From Candidatus Hodarchaeum mangrovi (lineage in GTDB: Archaea; Asgardarchaeota; Heimdallarchaeia; Hodarchaeales; Hodarchaeaceae), in the NCBI GenBank assembly GCA_016839515.1, contig JAEOUE010000197.1, positions 1 to 64,000 of the forward strand: a stretch of DNA of 64,000 nucleotides, read 5' to 3'. Shown in pieces: positions 1 to 9,095 of this stretch (the first letter of the stretch is position 1; each line of letters begins with the position of its first letter). The translations under genes were made by a program, and so were the position numbers. The notes beneath the pieces are model-generated. The model worked only from the letters and a program-made list of their open reading frames with translations. It was not told the origin of the DNA and searched no databases.

Positions 1-596
1 AAAACAAATTTATCCCAATTGAATAAATTTTCAATTCCTCCCCAATAGAATAATAAGGGAATTAGTGTAAATAGAAATACGGATGGGCTTAAGACGGCCC
101 ACGGTTGCTGAGAAAAGATTCCAAACGCAATTTTTATATTTTCAATCTCACCAAGAGCAACATTTATACCAATGAATGTTGACGCAAGAATACTAACTCC
201 TGTAATAAAATCCCCAATCTGTCGTAAATTGTTATTTGTTTCTTGAGTTGGTTCATATTTGCTCTTCCAAGAGGTTAAGAAGCCAATAAGATCTTGAAAT
301 AATCCAAAAGGGCATCCCCATGCGCAAAAAAGTCGTCCAAAAATTGATCCAATAATAAAAAATGAAGCTAATGGGATTAATGGTAGTAATCCTGTAGTTA
401 ACATTCTCTCTAACAAATAAAAAGCTCCTTCGGAGCTAGAAGTCAACATTTTTGGCATATCGACAGGTAATACTAACCATGTTGCTCCTATTCCAAAAAA
501 AGTAAGATTCATTAAAATAAACATGATAGTTTGAATAATTGTACGTAAAATCCGTAATTTCGTTAAATTTACCTTTGATTTCTTATGCCATGCCAT
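1..596 (-). CDS. 4Fe-4S-binding membrane protein, NapH/YccM-like (3' end cut by window)
   Basis: An open frame not in the supplied ORF track runs from ATG at 596 to the window edge without a stop, giving about 198 N-terminal residues. A GGTG Shine-Dalgarno lies just upstream of the start. It has hydrophobic segments near residues 20-45 and 75-95, then the motif FCAWGCPFG, a CxxxCP signature of the 4Fe-4S NapH/NosR-like membrane family, and two more hydrophobic stretches. Such proteins are thought to pass electrons between membrane and soluble redox partners. The small protein at 607-753 ends 10 bases upstream, so the two are probably one operon. The partner enzyme lies outside the window. Confidence 0.75.
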   Translation of the reverse strand, partial: MAWHKKSKVNLTKLRILRTIIQTIMFILMNLTFFGIGATWLVLPVDMPKMLTSSSEGAFYLLERMLTTGLLPLIPLASFFIIGSIFGRLFCAWGCPFGLFQDLIGFLTSWKSKYEPTQETNNNLRQIGDFITGVSILASTFIGINVALGEIENIKIAFGIFSQQPWAVLSPSVFLFTLIPLLFYWGGIENLFNWDKFV

Positions 597-606
597 CTTT
601 ATTCAC

Positions 607-753
607 CTATGGTATAGGTATTCCTGCTGTTGCGCTCTCTGTGATTTCTACAATTAAATCTTTAATTAATTCGAACTGATTCGCTGATATTGCAAGTGTT
701 AAGAAAATAAATCCAAGACTTAAGGCAATAAAAGCTTTGGCATTACTCCTCAT
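607..753 (-). CDS. Small single-span membrane protein (48 aa)
   Basis: This short gene is absent from the ORF track. It starts at ATG 753 behind an AAGGA Shine-Dalgarno and stops at TAG 607, 10 bases before the NapH-like gene. The product begins MRSNAKAF and has one hydrophobic stretch (about residues 6-24) with a short polar tail. It could be a signal-anchored extracytoplasmic peptide or a small subunit of the same redox membrane complex. No family is recognised; the call rests on spacing, ribosome site and hydrophobic profile. Confidence 0.5.
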   Translation of the reverse strand: MRSNAKAFIALSLGFIFLTLAISANQFELIKDLIVEITESATAGIPIP

Positions 754-906
754 TGTATAAATTCCTTCTAATTATTTGAATATAGAAACAATAATGAAAT
801 CGATTATATTTTAGGCTTTTCAGCAAATCTTCTTATTTGTTGTCCTAGCTATTGTTATTTAGATAAGGGATATACAATATCCGTTGCTAGTTTTTTAGAA
901 ATAGTC

Positions 907-2127
907 TTAAAATCCCCAATCTCTACTTTTACTGAATCCATATGCAATTATTCGGGCGTTCCAAAATTTTTTTATCATTGAAGGTTTAGATAAAGCTTTA
1001 AATGATAATAGAAGTTTTTTCCAAATATTCATACGCGTTATATCCCAACCATCAATTAAGGATCCAAAATTCTCTAAGTCATTAGCAGTAAAATCTGAAT
1101 AAAGGATTTGATGAGCTTTTTGAATTATTGGGTCAGCATATGGCATCATTCGGCATTTATACTCATATTCTAACAATTTTTTCTTTGAAAAATTTTTAGA
1201 TTTACATGCTTCTATTGCAGTTTGTGCAGCTAGCCATCCTGAATGAATTCCTATTGCAATACCTCCATAAAAGATTGAATTTGTTAAGCCAGCTGCATCA
1301 CCAGCTACCATATAGTTATCAGTGCATAAATTTGGTATTGGTCCACTTGCAGGAATAATACCAGCAATCCTTTGGATAATATCTTCTTCTTTAACATCAT
1401 TAAAATGAAGATTCATGAATTTTTTAAGAATAGTGTTCGGATTTGAAGCAGGGTCAACAACAATTCCAATATTGGTTGAACTTTTTTTGGGAAAGACCCA
1501 TCCATAATGCATCTTTGGAAATCGATTGAAATCGAAATAAAAGTCTAGTGCATCGGTTAAAATTCCTTTAATATTAAATTCTACTCCTTGAACATATTCT
1601 GATGGTCCTTTGAGTCCTATCATTTTTACACTATGAGCTGAAGGTCCATCACACCCAATCACTAAATTTGCTCTATATGTTTGTGAAGTGGTTTTTACAA
1701 TTACAGAATTACCATCCCTTTTTACCTCATTTACTCGTGACTGTAGAGAAAGATCAACACCATTTTTTTGAGCTTCTTTAGCCATTAAATGATCAAATAA
1801 AGGCCGATTTATAGTTACTGTCTCTAATTGAGATGTAGCTACTCCCGATGTACCAAAAAAAAATCTTTGAGTGCTAAGAATCCGTTCAATCAAATAATTC
1901 TTACGATTTATTATAAAATCGTCGTAAGTTTCTTCTGAATTATATTTTGGCATATTTTCAACGGTTCGCATTTTATCAATAGATAATCCTTCACCGCATG
2001 CAAGGGGGTGACCAATTTTTGGATGTTCTTCAACTATAACAGCATTTAATCCTGCTTTAGCTACAGATATTCCAGTGGATAATCCTGTTGGTCCTCCACC
2101 AATTATTAGAACATCATATTGTTGCAT
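907..2127 (-). CDS. Geranylgeranyl reductase family FAD-dependent oxidoreductase
   Basis: The protein opens with a Rossmann FAD-binding motif (DVLIIGGGPTGLS) followed by an acidic strand end (VIVEEH) and the CGEGLS segment typical of digeranylgeranylglycerophospholipid/geranylgeranyl reductases. A second FAD signature (VAGDAAGL) lies near residue 275. The family saturates isoprenoid chains of archaeal membrane lipids at the membrane surface. The ORF track starts at a TTG (2148); ATG 2127 directly precedes the Rossmann strand and has a GAGAGGT element upstream, so I prefer it (406 aa). The gene appears monocistronic. Substrate within the family is not decided by sequence. Confidence 0.85.
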   Translation of the reverse strand: MQQYDVLIIGGGPTGLSTGISVAKAGLNAVIVEEHPKIGHPLACGEGLSIDKMRTVENMPKYNSEETYDDFIINRKNYLIERILSTQRFFFGTSGVATSQLETVTINRPLFDHLMAKEAQKNGVDLSLQSRVNEVKRDGNSVIVKTTSQTYRANLVIGCDGPSAHSVKMIGLKGPSEYVQGVEFNIKGILTDALDFYFDFNRFPKMHYGWVFPKKSSTNIGIVVDPASNPNTILKKFMNLHFNDVKEEDIIQRIAGIIPASGPIPNLCTDNYMVAGDAAGLTNSIFYGGIAIGIHSGWLAAQTAIEACKSKNFSKKKLLEYEYKCRMMPYADPIIQKAHQILYSDFTANDLENFGSLIDGWDITRMNIWKKLLLSFKALSKPSMIKKFWNARIIAYGFSKSRDWGF

Positions 2128-2242
2128 TGCCGTCCAAGTACCTCTCAAGGAATATATAGCATTCTGATCTCTTTAATTATATAATTTGTTAATTCATTTG
2201 AACCAAAAAGAAGTTTTATTTATTTACTACTAAATTGGTTAA

Positions 2243-2563
2243 ATGGGAAAATCAATGAATCATTCTCCAGTAAAAATTGGAACTTGCTTAAATAAAGCTC
2301 AAGGTAAGATAATTGTTCAATTAGAGGGGCCAAATTTACCTAAAATCGGTTCTTATGCTCAGATTAAGGAAAAAGGTCAATTTATCACAATTGGAGAGAT
2401 AACAGAGGCTATAGGATCAACTCAATCACCTTGGATTGTTATCTCGCCTTATAAAGATAGATTAAAAAAGGTGAATGAGATGGAGGAAATCTACAGCCAA
2501 GAGAATTATCGCTCAAAAATAAAGAATAAAAAAACCAAGTATCGGTATAAAAAGAGGGTTTGA
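2243..2563 (+). CDS. gar1: H/ACA ribonucleoprotein protein Gar1
   Basis: This short beta-barrel protein has the Gar1 core: a VKIGTCLNKAQGKIIVQL beginning and the IGEITEAIGSTQSPWIVI segment that corresponds to the conserved 'GxVxDVFGPVxxPYVxV' region of Gar1. The C-terminus is lysine/arginine-rich, as expected for an RNA-binding tail. Gar1 works with Cbf5, Nop10 and L7Ae in RNA-guided pseudouridylation. It lies just upstream of rps8e on the same strand. Nop10 is also in this window (22180). Start at ATG 2243, with a second ATG five codons in as an alternative. Confidence 0.8.
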   Translation: MGKSMNHSPVKIGTCLNKAQGKIIVQLEGPNLPKIGSYAQIKEKGQFITIGEITEAIGSTQSPWIVISPYKDRLKKVNEMEEIYSQENYRSKIKNKKTKYRYKKRV

Positions 2564-2657
2564 TATATAAAACATTCGTTATATGCCTTTAAATGGTTAG
2601 TTTTGGCGTCTATAGCGATTTTTTCATTTTAAAAGAAATTATTAAGAGGTTAATCAT

Positions 2658-3035
2658 ATGGCAAGGTCACAGAGAAGATCTGTAAGGAAGGCAAGTGGTG
2701 GAAGATACCACATTAGTACTAAAAAGAAAAAAAGGGATTTAGCACGACCAGCAGCCCTGACAATGGTCGGAACAGTACGAAAGAAAGCAATAAGAACCCG
2801 TGGGGGGAATCAAAAAATACGTTTACTTAGCTCTACTTTTGCTAATGTTTCTTCTCTAGATGGAAAAGTGACAACAAAACTTGAGATTGAAGATGTTGAA
2901 GACAATCAAGCAAATAGAGACTTTGCACGAAGAAAAATTGTTACTAAAGGAGCAATCATTCGTACATCTAAAGGCAATGCCCGCGTAACTAGTCGACCAG
3001 GTCAAAATGGAACAGTTGAAGCTGTTTTATTCTAG
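2658..3035 (+). CDS. rps8e: 30S ribosomal protein S8e
   Basis: The 125-residue protein matches S8e in length and pattern: the basic N-terminus MARSQRRSVRKASGGRYH, a GNQKIRL segment, and the C-terminal signature KGAIIRTSKGNARVTSRPGQ. S8e is a small-subunit protein shared by archaea and eukaryotes. A TATA-like TATATAAAA and a TTTAAAT sequence lie 70-95 bases upstream, so it may have its own promoter despite following gar1. A GAGGT Shine-Dalgarno precedes the ATG. Confidence 0.95.
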   Translation: MARSQRRSVRKASGGRYHISTKKKKRDLARPAALTMVGTVRKKAIRTRGGNQKIRLLSSTFANVSSLDGKVTTKLEIEDVEDNQANRDFARRKIVTKGAIIRTSKGNARVTSRPGQNGTVEAVLF

Positions 3036-3106
3036 TAGAAATTAACTTCTTTTGATTCTAAAATTAATTCTTTTTACTTCTTTTGCAAAATAGGATAAAA
3101 TACTAA

Positions 3107-3955
3107 ATGGAAGAAAGTAAACCCCCTTTGACCCAAGAAAATTCTTCAGAATCGATTTTCAAGAAAAATGTTTCTAAACTTAAAATAGCTATAATACGAA
3201 CTTTTACTGGACATAGTAAAGGAACTTGGATATGGATTGGGGTCTTTTTCTTAATTTTAATTATTAGTGTCATAGTTTTAATTCTTCAGTCTCAAGATGA
3301 AACTTGGTTATTTGATAAAGTTATTAGATGGTTTGTTGGACCAATCCTAAGTTTAGAATTATTAGGACCATTTATTTTCATTATTTTCATGGGAATTCAA
3401 GGGATTATTGTTCCAATTCCTTCTGAATTGGTTTTATTATCAAGTGGTCTAATTTGGGGTATGATTGGAGGGAGTATAATTGGGATTATTGGTTCAATGA
3501 CCGCAGGTATAACCACGTATTATATTGCAATGTATGGTGGTAGACCTATTATTGAAAAATTCTTGGGTGAAGAAAATCTCCTTATTGTAGATAAATATCT
3601 TGATCGATATGGAATTTGGGCTATCGTTTTTGCTCGTGCTTTTCCTTTCATGGCCTTTGATCCTATATCCTATGCGTCTGGATTTTTGAAAATAAAATTG
3701 AGGGATTATCTATTAGCTACTTTCTTTGGTTCAATCATTCGGTGCACATTTTATGCTTGGTTAGGTTCAAATCTAGTAACCCAAACAGACATAAGCGAAT
3801 GGTTAAGGGATCCTGCAAAATATCAAAGTTTCATTAATCAATATTCTGCTAACTTCAATCTTGTACTATTTCTGCTAATTGTTGTTCTTGGACTAGCTTT
3901 TGTTGTATATCAATTCCTTTTATTCCCCTATTTAAAGAAAAAATCTCATGAATAA
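3107..3955 (+). CDS. DedA/VTT-domain (SNARE-associated) membrane protein
   Basis: The 282-residue protein has a soluble N-terminus (about 45 residues), a first membrane span (WIGVFFLILIISVIVLIL), then the VTT/DedA core with IVPIPSELVLLSSG, a GG-rich membrane segment, and the FARAFPFMAFDPISYASG loop that matches the conserved ExxxPxPxE and (F/Y)xRxxPxxR-like positions. About six hydrophobic segments are visible. DedA/VMP41/TMEM41-type proteins are linked to membrane homeostasis and lipid scrambling. Neighbours do not specify its cargo. Confidence 0.8.
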   Translation: MEESKPPLTQENSSESIFKKNVSKLKIAIIRTFTGHSKGTWIWIGVFFLILIISVIVLILQSQDETWLFDKVIRWFVGPILSLELLGPFIFIIFMGIQGIIVPIPSELVLLSSGLIWGMIGGSIIGIIGSMTAGITTYYIAMYGGRPIIEKFLGEENLLIVDKYLDRYGIWAIVFARAFPFMAFDPISYASGFLKIKLRDYLLATFFGSIIRCTFYAWLGSNLVTQTDISEWLRDPAKYQSFINQYSANFNLVLFLLIVVLGLAFVVYQFLLFPYLKKKSHE

Positions 3956-4116
3956 AGAAAAAATGTAAAAAGAAAACTATTCCATCCTGAAAATTTTATT
4001 TCAAATAGACTCAATTGATTTAATATAGTAATATTTTTGATATAAGATGACTTTCAATATAACTAAAGAATTAATAAATTACATTCTTAGCTCAGTAAAA
4101 TCATGGAGTAAGATGA

Positions 4117-5784
4117 ATGAGTATTCATGAATCAATAAAAAAATCTTCGTCTTCGGAGGATTTGAATCATAAAATCCCTGAATGGTTAAGTGTAGATCAT
4201 TTTCCAGATGAGACAAGAGTTAATTTAACTCCTCGTGGACGTAGGTTTGTGTTTCAAAAAAGTCTAATCATGAAAAATCTTGAACATATTGTAAGTAGAG
4301 CACAGTGGTCTCGTTATCGTTCAAATCCAGAAATGTCGATTCCTGTATCCACACTTCGACTCCTTGTTGAGGATGAAAGAGAACTATTTATGACTTCATT
4401 TACTGTTACGAGTATAGGTAATAAGAAAATCCAATTACCTCTAAAATTACCTATACGAATTAGAAACAATTCTCTAGCGAAATTACTCGCGCTTTTAACC
4501 CTTTCGAAAAACGTCTTTCAAACAGGAACTTATCAAACAGATCAGAGGGAAAAAATTGAATATTTAATCGAAACATTTGACTCAATCTTTGATGTGAACT
4601 TGAGTCCTGATGAAGAAATTACTTATAATCAACGAGGGTATTATCTTAAGATACCACTTCAGATCTGCTCTGCTATTATTAAAGTTTTCACAGGCGAGTA
4701 TACTGCAAGTTTTCCACAGATTATTAGTTCGGTAGCAAAACTTGAAGATGAACAAGATATCTTAGATTTTGTTACAATGTGGTTGAAATTTTCTAGGGTA
4801 TATCGATTTGATAATAGTCAAGAAAACCTATTTATGTTTAGATATAATGATGAAACAAGGGAATTAGTGAAATTAATTGAAATGTTGGGTGTAAAATATG
4901 AAATGGGTTCGATAATAGATGGAGGTAACTTTGTCCCTGTTTACCGAATCCCTAATGTAGCAGATAATGAAATAATTCTTGGAACACCATCATTATTATC
5001 TCGGCTTAAAAGTAAAATAAGGAATCAAACCGCCCGAATTAATGAATTAGAAGCAATAAAGGATGATCTTGAGTCTAAACTAAGAGGAACCACTCGTGGT
5101 ATTGGAGAAAAAGTCACATGGTCTCGTGCAGTGGATGAAAGACTTGCAGAGGACCTTACTGAAAAGCTTGTTGAATTTGAGAGAATATTAATACAAACTC
5201 GGAATGAAAATGAAAAACTTAAGCGTCTTCTCAAAGACAGTGGTGCTATTTTAGAAGTTGAAGAGTCATTTTTTGTTGAAAATAGCAATGGGGAAAAAAT
5301 TGCTGAAGATATTAATCAATTAAGGGAAGAAGTAAATCAACTTAAAGAACGATTGGCAACATTAAATCAACCTACCCAAGGAAAAGAATTAAGCTATAAA
5401 GTAACAAAAGAAATAACAATGAAAGCAGATCATGCTCCTATAGGGATAGATATTGATTTACGTCTAATAATTAAAACTTTTCTTGCACATCCGGACAACT
5501 GGGTTTTATTTATTCTTGGGACTAATCAAAGTTTGACTAAAGAGCAAATTGGAAGAATATTAGGTTTTTCTGCTGATAGAAGGTTAGAATTGCAAAGATG
5601 CTTAAATGATTTCGTTAATCGTCATATTTTAAAAGTTACTGCATCGTCTCATGGTGAGGAAATCTATTCTTTGGATCGTTGGCATTGGTCTGATTTAATT
5701 GGTAGCTACACAACAACTTTATTGGGTGATAAGGATAATGTTCCCCTAGAAGTTCGCCAATTAGTACGAAGTGTTCTTAAATAA
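4117..5784 (+). CDS. Hypothetical protein with coiled coil and C-terminal winged-helix-like domain
   Basis: I do not recognise this 555-residue protein. Residues 1-300 look globular alpha/beta. Residues about 305-425 are rich in charged heptads (two coiled-coil segments around RLKSKIRNQTARINELEAIK and INQLREEVNQLKERLA). The last 120 residues look like a helix-turn-helix/winged-helix unit (LTKEQIGRILGFSADRRLELQ). There is no signal peptide or membrane span. The ATG at 4117 has a GGAG-containing upstream site. It is convergent with another coiled-coil protein. Regulatory or scaffold roles are possible but unsupported. Confidence 0.7.
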   Translation: MSIHESIKKSSSSEDLNHKIPEWLSVDHFPDETRVNLTPRGRRFVFQKSLIMKNLEHIVSRAQWSRYRSNPEMSIPVSTLRLLVEDERELFMTSFTVTSIGNKKIQLPLKLPIRIRNNSLAKLLALLTLSKNVFQTGTYQTDQREKIEYLIETFDSIFDVNLSPDEEITYNQRGYYLKIPLQICSAIIKVFTGEYTASFPQIISSVAKLEDEQDILDFVTMWLKFSRVYRFDNSQENLFMFRYNDETRELVKLIEMLGVKYEMGSIIDGGNFVPVYRIPNVADNEIILGTPSLLSRLKSKIRNQTARINELEAIKDDLESKLRGTTRGIGEKVTWSRAVDERLAEDLTEKLVEFERILIQTRNENEKLKRLLKDSGAILEVEESFFVENSNGEKIAEDINQLREEVNQLKERLATLNQPTQGKELSYKVTKEITMKADHAPIGIDIDLRLIIKTFLAHPDNWVLFILGTNQSLTKEQIGRILGFSADRRLELQRCLNDFVNRHILKVTASSHGEEIYSLDRWHWSDLIGSYTTTLLGDKDNVPLEVRQLVRSVLK

Positions 5785-5813
5785 AATAAAAATATTAAAA
5801 ATGGATTTATAAT

Positions 5814-6161
5814 TTATAAGTTATCAATAACTTTGAGTGCTTCTAATAAATCTTTAATTTCAGATGTTTTTTTAGATGACTGAACGATTTTTTCTCCCTC
5901 TTTTTTTCCCAAAAATTCTGATATTTGAATATTTGGACTTATTTGGGAATTATTTTCTTTTTTAGTTGATTCTAAAACTGAAATATCTGGGATTTGTTTA
6001 TCTGATGTAAGAGAATTCAATTGTTCTTTGATTTGATTCATTTCCTGTTCTAAACTTGATAATCGATCATTAAAGTCTTTGAATTTCGTTCCAATATCTT
6101 TTATAACTAGTTTTAATGCTTCCTTGACAAAATTTTTCATTTTCTCTTCAATTAAATCCAT
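5814..6161 (-). CDS. Hypothetical small coiled-coil protein (115 aa)
   Basis: An amphipathic helical N-terminal half (residues 1-55, heptads in FKDFNDRLSSLEQEMNQIKEQ) is followed by a low-complexity polar linker and a short C-terminal helix (EIKDLLEALKVIDNL). It has no signal peptide or membrane span. It converges with the preceding larger coiled-coil gene with 29 bases between stops. The organisation (coiled coil, linker, acidic-hydrophobic C-terminal helix) recalls adaptor proteins, but I recognise no family. Confidence 0.55.
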   Translation of the reverse strand: MDLIEEKMKNFVKEALKLVIKDIGTKFKDFNDRLSSLEQEMNQIKEQLNSLTSDKQIPDISVLESTKKENNSQISPNIQISEFLGKKEGEKIVQSSKKTSEIKDLLEALKVIDNL

Positions 6162-6542
6162 ATAAAATCACTGTTTGTTCTTAAATTATAAATTTTGTCT
6201 AATTAGATATTTAAAATGTTCTATCTGTCTTTCTACAATATTTTTAATTGGATAATTTGCGTTATAAATTAAATTCAGCTTTTTTGTATTAAAAATGTTG
6301 GAAGATATAAATTATACAAAATCACTCATTGAAATAAAAAAAAGCCAAGACTTGAAAAAAGTTATATGAGACTGATCTCAATCTTCCTACCAAATGTAAT
6401 TCTTCTATTATTAATAGATAAAAATGAACAATTATTTTAATCAAGGCAAATGAATTCTCTTTCTAGTCTCAAAAACTAGAAATATTTCCTTCCTTTAAAT
6501 TAAAATTAATCAAATACAATATATAATGGGGAAATAAACCTA
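6162..6542. other. Intergenic region upstream of polB
   Basis: This AT-rich stretch has no convincing gene; a 24-codon ORF starting ATG near 6298 has no ribosome site. It must carry the divergent promoters for polB and the small coiled-coil gene. For polB, a TTTAAAT box lies about 45 bases before the ATG, and ATATAATGGGGA (possible TATA/Shine-Dalgarno) lies close to it. Confidence 0.4.
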
Positions 6543-9095
6543 ATGAGTGAATTAAAATCCCAACATGATTACTTTCTATTAAGCACAGTTTATGATGCTG
6601 AATCAAATGGAGCTGGAATTAAATTATTTGATGTTTCTAGCCAAAAAGTAATTTATTTCTTAGATCCTTATGGGCATGAACCATATTGTTATAGTTTAGA
6701 ACCATTTTCAGATCTGAAAGCAATTGAAAAAGAATTTCCCCCTAATACAATCAAGAGAATAATTACTACTAATAAAAAGGATATCTTAAATAATACTATT
6801 ATCAATCCTACTCAGATTGTAACTGTTACCCCGAGCGAAGTACCTAAAGTTCGGGATATCTTAAAAACACATGGTTGGGAAACTTGGGAGTCAAGAATAA
6901 AATATCACCGAAATTGGTTATATGATACACAATTAGTTCCAGGGAGAAAGTATTGGTGGGATGAGGTTAATAGGAAATTTATTTCCCCTCAAAGTATAAG
7001 TGAGGGATTGGAGATACCTACTCCTGTTATAGAAAATTTAGCACAATATTCAGGATTAATCCAAGTATTTCAAGATGATTTTCTTCAAGAAATTCCTGAC
7101 CTTCCTATTGTAGCTTGTGATATAGAAACTGAGTATGAGGAAGGTCAGATTCCCCAATCTAGCGATCCTAAATTCCCAGTAATTTGCATTTGTATGTCTG
7201 ATAACAAAAATAATGAAATAGCTTTGATCCTTTCACGGAAAAACATAGAAAAAGGAGAAAGTTGGGTTGAGGTTTCACAAGATCTAAGGGTTGAGTCTTT
7301 TGATGATGAAAAATTACTTTTAAAACGAGCATTTGAGATATTAAAGAAATATTCTGTAATTTGTACTTTTAATGGTGATAATTTCGATTTTCCATATCTT
7401 CATGCAAGAGCAAGACATCTAAAGATTAGTAAATCGAGCCCCATTCTTTGGAACAGAAGAGCAAAAGAATGTAATTTTCGAAATGCTATTCATCTGGATT
7501 TATATCGTTTTTTTCATAATGTAGCAATAAAAACTTATGCGTTTGGAAATAGATATCAAGAAGAGACTTTAGATGCCGTTGCTTCAGCATTGCTAGGAGT
7601 TGGAAAAATTCCTCTGAATAAAGGAATAGCTGAATTAACAGAATGGGAGTTAATAAGATATTGTTTAAGAGACGCCCGAATAACAAGAGATCTCATCTTG
7701 TATGATAACAATACTCCATTAAATCTGATATTTATACTTGCTAGAATTTCAAGAATGCCAATTGATGATCTTGTACGTACAAGTGTTTCAAATTGGGTAC
7801 AAAGCCTATTTTACCATGAACACCGTCGAAGAGGTTATTTCATCCCCAATCAAAGTGATATTCATCTATTAAAAGGTGGTGGAACTAGTACAGAAGCAAT
7901 AATCAAGGGAAAGAAGTACAAAGGTGCTAAAGTAATAGATCCTGTTCCTGGTATTCATTTTAATGTTGCAGTATTGGACTTTGCTTCACTGTATCCCTCT
8001 ATTATTGGGACTAAAAACCTCAGCTATGAAACTTTACTATGCAATCATGTTGAATGTAAAGAAAATATAGTCCCACAAACTAGCTACTGGGTTTGTAATA
8101 AGAATCGTGGGATTATGGCTGACATAATTGGATTTATAAAAGATATTCGTGTGATGTGGCTTAAACCTGCTTCCAAGGAGGAATTGGGCCGAAAAAACTT
8201 TTTCCAAATACTCGAAAGGAGTCTGAAAGTTTTGATCAATGCCTCGTATGGTGTCCTAGGAAGTGATCGATTCCCGTTGTATTGTTTACCCGTTGCTGAC
8301 TCTACAACTGCTTTTGGTCGTGATGCAATAAACAAGACTATTGAAAAAGCTGAAAGTTTAAACATTACAGTTTTATATGGAGATACAGATTCAGTCTTTC
8401 TTCTTTCACCTCCTAAAAAGAAAATTAATGAGATTATACAATGGAGTAAAAAAGAATTAGAAGTAGGACTTGAAATGGAAAAAGTATACAAATATGTAGT
8501 CCTTTCTCAACGGAAAAAGAATTATTTCGGAGTTTATGAGGATGGAAGTGTTGAGGTTAAGGGATTAATGGGTAAAAAACGAAATACTCCTCCATTTTTA
8601 CAGGATGGATTTAATGAGGTATTGCATATATTATCTCAAGTAAATAATCTTGAAGAGTTTTCAAAGGCAAAAGAAAAAGTTAAAGGGTTAATAAAAACTA
8701 TTTATGTGAAATTGGATAAGAATCAATACTCTCCAGAGGATCTCTCAATAACTATGCAGCTTACTCAACCTTTAGGATCATACAAAGTAAATTCACAACA
8801 TGTAAAAGCAGCTCGTCAGCTAGAAAATCATTATCAATCTCGATTTATGTCAAAACACAATGGAAAAAAATATAATGAGGGATTTATCAAAGCAGGACAA
8901 TTAATTAGGTTTGTTAAAACAAAGGAAGGTGATCATGTAACTCCTGTTGAGTTAATGACGAAAGATATCAAACCTGATGTGAAAGCATACAAATCAATGA
9001 TTGAATCAACATTTGATCAGCTATTGGGAGCTCTAGATATAAATCTCGAAGAACTTGCTTCTGGTCAGATAAATCTGATGGAATTTTTTAACTAA
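6543..9095 (+). CDS. polB: Family B DNA polymerase with 3'-5' exonuclease
   Basis: The 850-residue protein contains the full exonuclease set: Exo I DIETE (D193, E195), Exo II FNGDNFDFPYL and Exo III YCLRD. It also has the polymerase motifs: A (DFASLYPSII), B-region (KVLINASYGVLG), C (YGDTDS) and the KKNYFGV/GLMGKK template-binding segment. All catalytic acids are present, so it should be an active proofreading replicase or repair polymerase. No intein is seen. It converges with the m5C methyltransferase gene, overlapping by 4 bases. A PolD large subunit is at 53.8 kb, the dual-polymerase arrangement usual outside Crenarchaeota. Confidence 0.95.
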   Translation: MSELKSQHDYFLLSTVYDAESNGAGIKLFDVSSQKVIYFLDPYGHEPYCYSLEPFSDLKAIEKEFPPNTIKRIITTNKKDILNNTIINPTQIVTVTPSEVPKVRDILKTHGWETWESRIKYHRNWLYDTQLVPGRKYWWDEVNRKFISPQSISEGLEIPTPVIENLAQYSGLIQVFQDDFLQEIPDLPIVACDIETEYEEGQIPQSSDPKFPVICICMSDNKNNEIALILSRKNIEKGESWVEVSQDLRVESFDDEKLLLKRAFEILKKYSVICTFNGDNFDFPYLHARARHLKISKSSPILWNRRAKECNFRNAIHLDLYRFFHNVAIKTYAFGNRYQEETLDAVASALLGVGKIPLNKGIAELTEWELIRYCLRDARITRDLILYDNNTPLNLIFILARISRMPIDDLVRTSVSNWVQSLFYHEHRRRGYFIPNQSDIHLLKGGGTSTEAIIKGKKYKGAKVIDPVPGIHFNVAVLDFASLYPSIIGTKNLSYETLLCNHVECKENIVPQTSYWVCNKNRGIMADIIGFIKDIRVMWLKPASKEELGRKNFFQILERSLKVLINASYGVLGSDRFPLYCLPVADSTTAFGRDAINKTIEKAESLNITVLYGDTDSVFLLSPPKKKINEIIQWSKKELEVGLEMEKVYKYVVLSQRKKNYFGVYEDGSVEVKGLMGKKRNTPPFLQDGFNEVLHILSQVNNLEEFSKAKEKVKGLIKTIYVKLDKNQYSPEDLSITMQLTQPLGSYKVNSQHVKAARQLENHYQSRFMSKHNGKKYNEGFIKAGQLIRFVKTKEGDHVTPVELMTKDIKPDVKAYKSMIESTFDQLLGALDINLEELASGQINLMEFFN

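Noticed and set aside
68-906. GGATAT-ACA-ATATCC inverted repeat near 868-882
   Set aside because: Stem of six AT-rich pairs downstream of the geranylgeranyl reductase; too weak to call a terminator.
4117-5784. ESCRT or SMC assignment for the 555-aa coiled-coil protein
   Set aside because: No recognisable ESCRT-III, Snf7 or ABC ATPase motif; coiled coil alone is insufficient.
6298-6372. 24-codon ORF in the polB upstream region
   Set aside because: No ribosome site, no coupling and low information.
8084-8491. Antisense ORFs in polB, DP2, thrS and other genes listed in the ORF track
   Set aside because: They lie inside strongly supported genes on the other strand and have no ribosome sites, family motifs or composition of their own.
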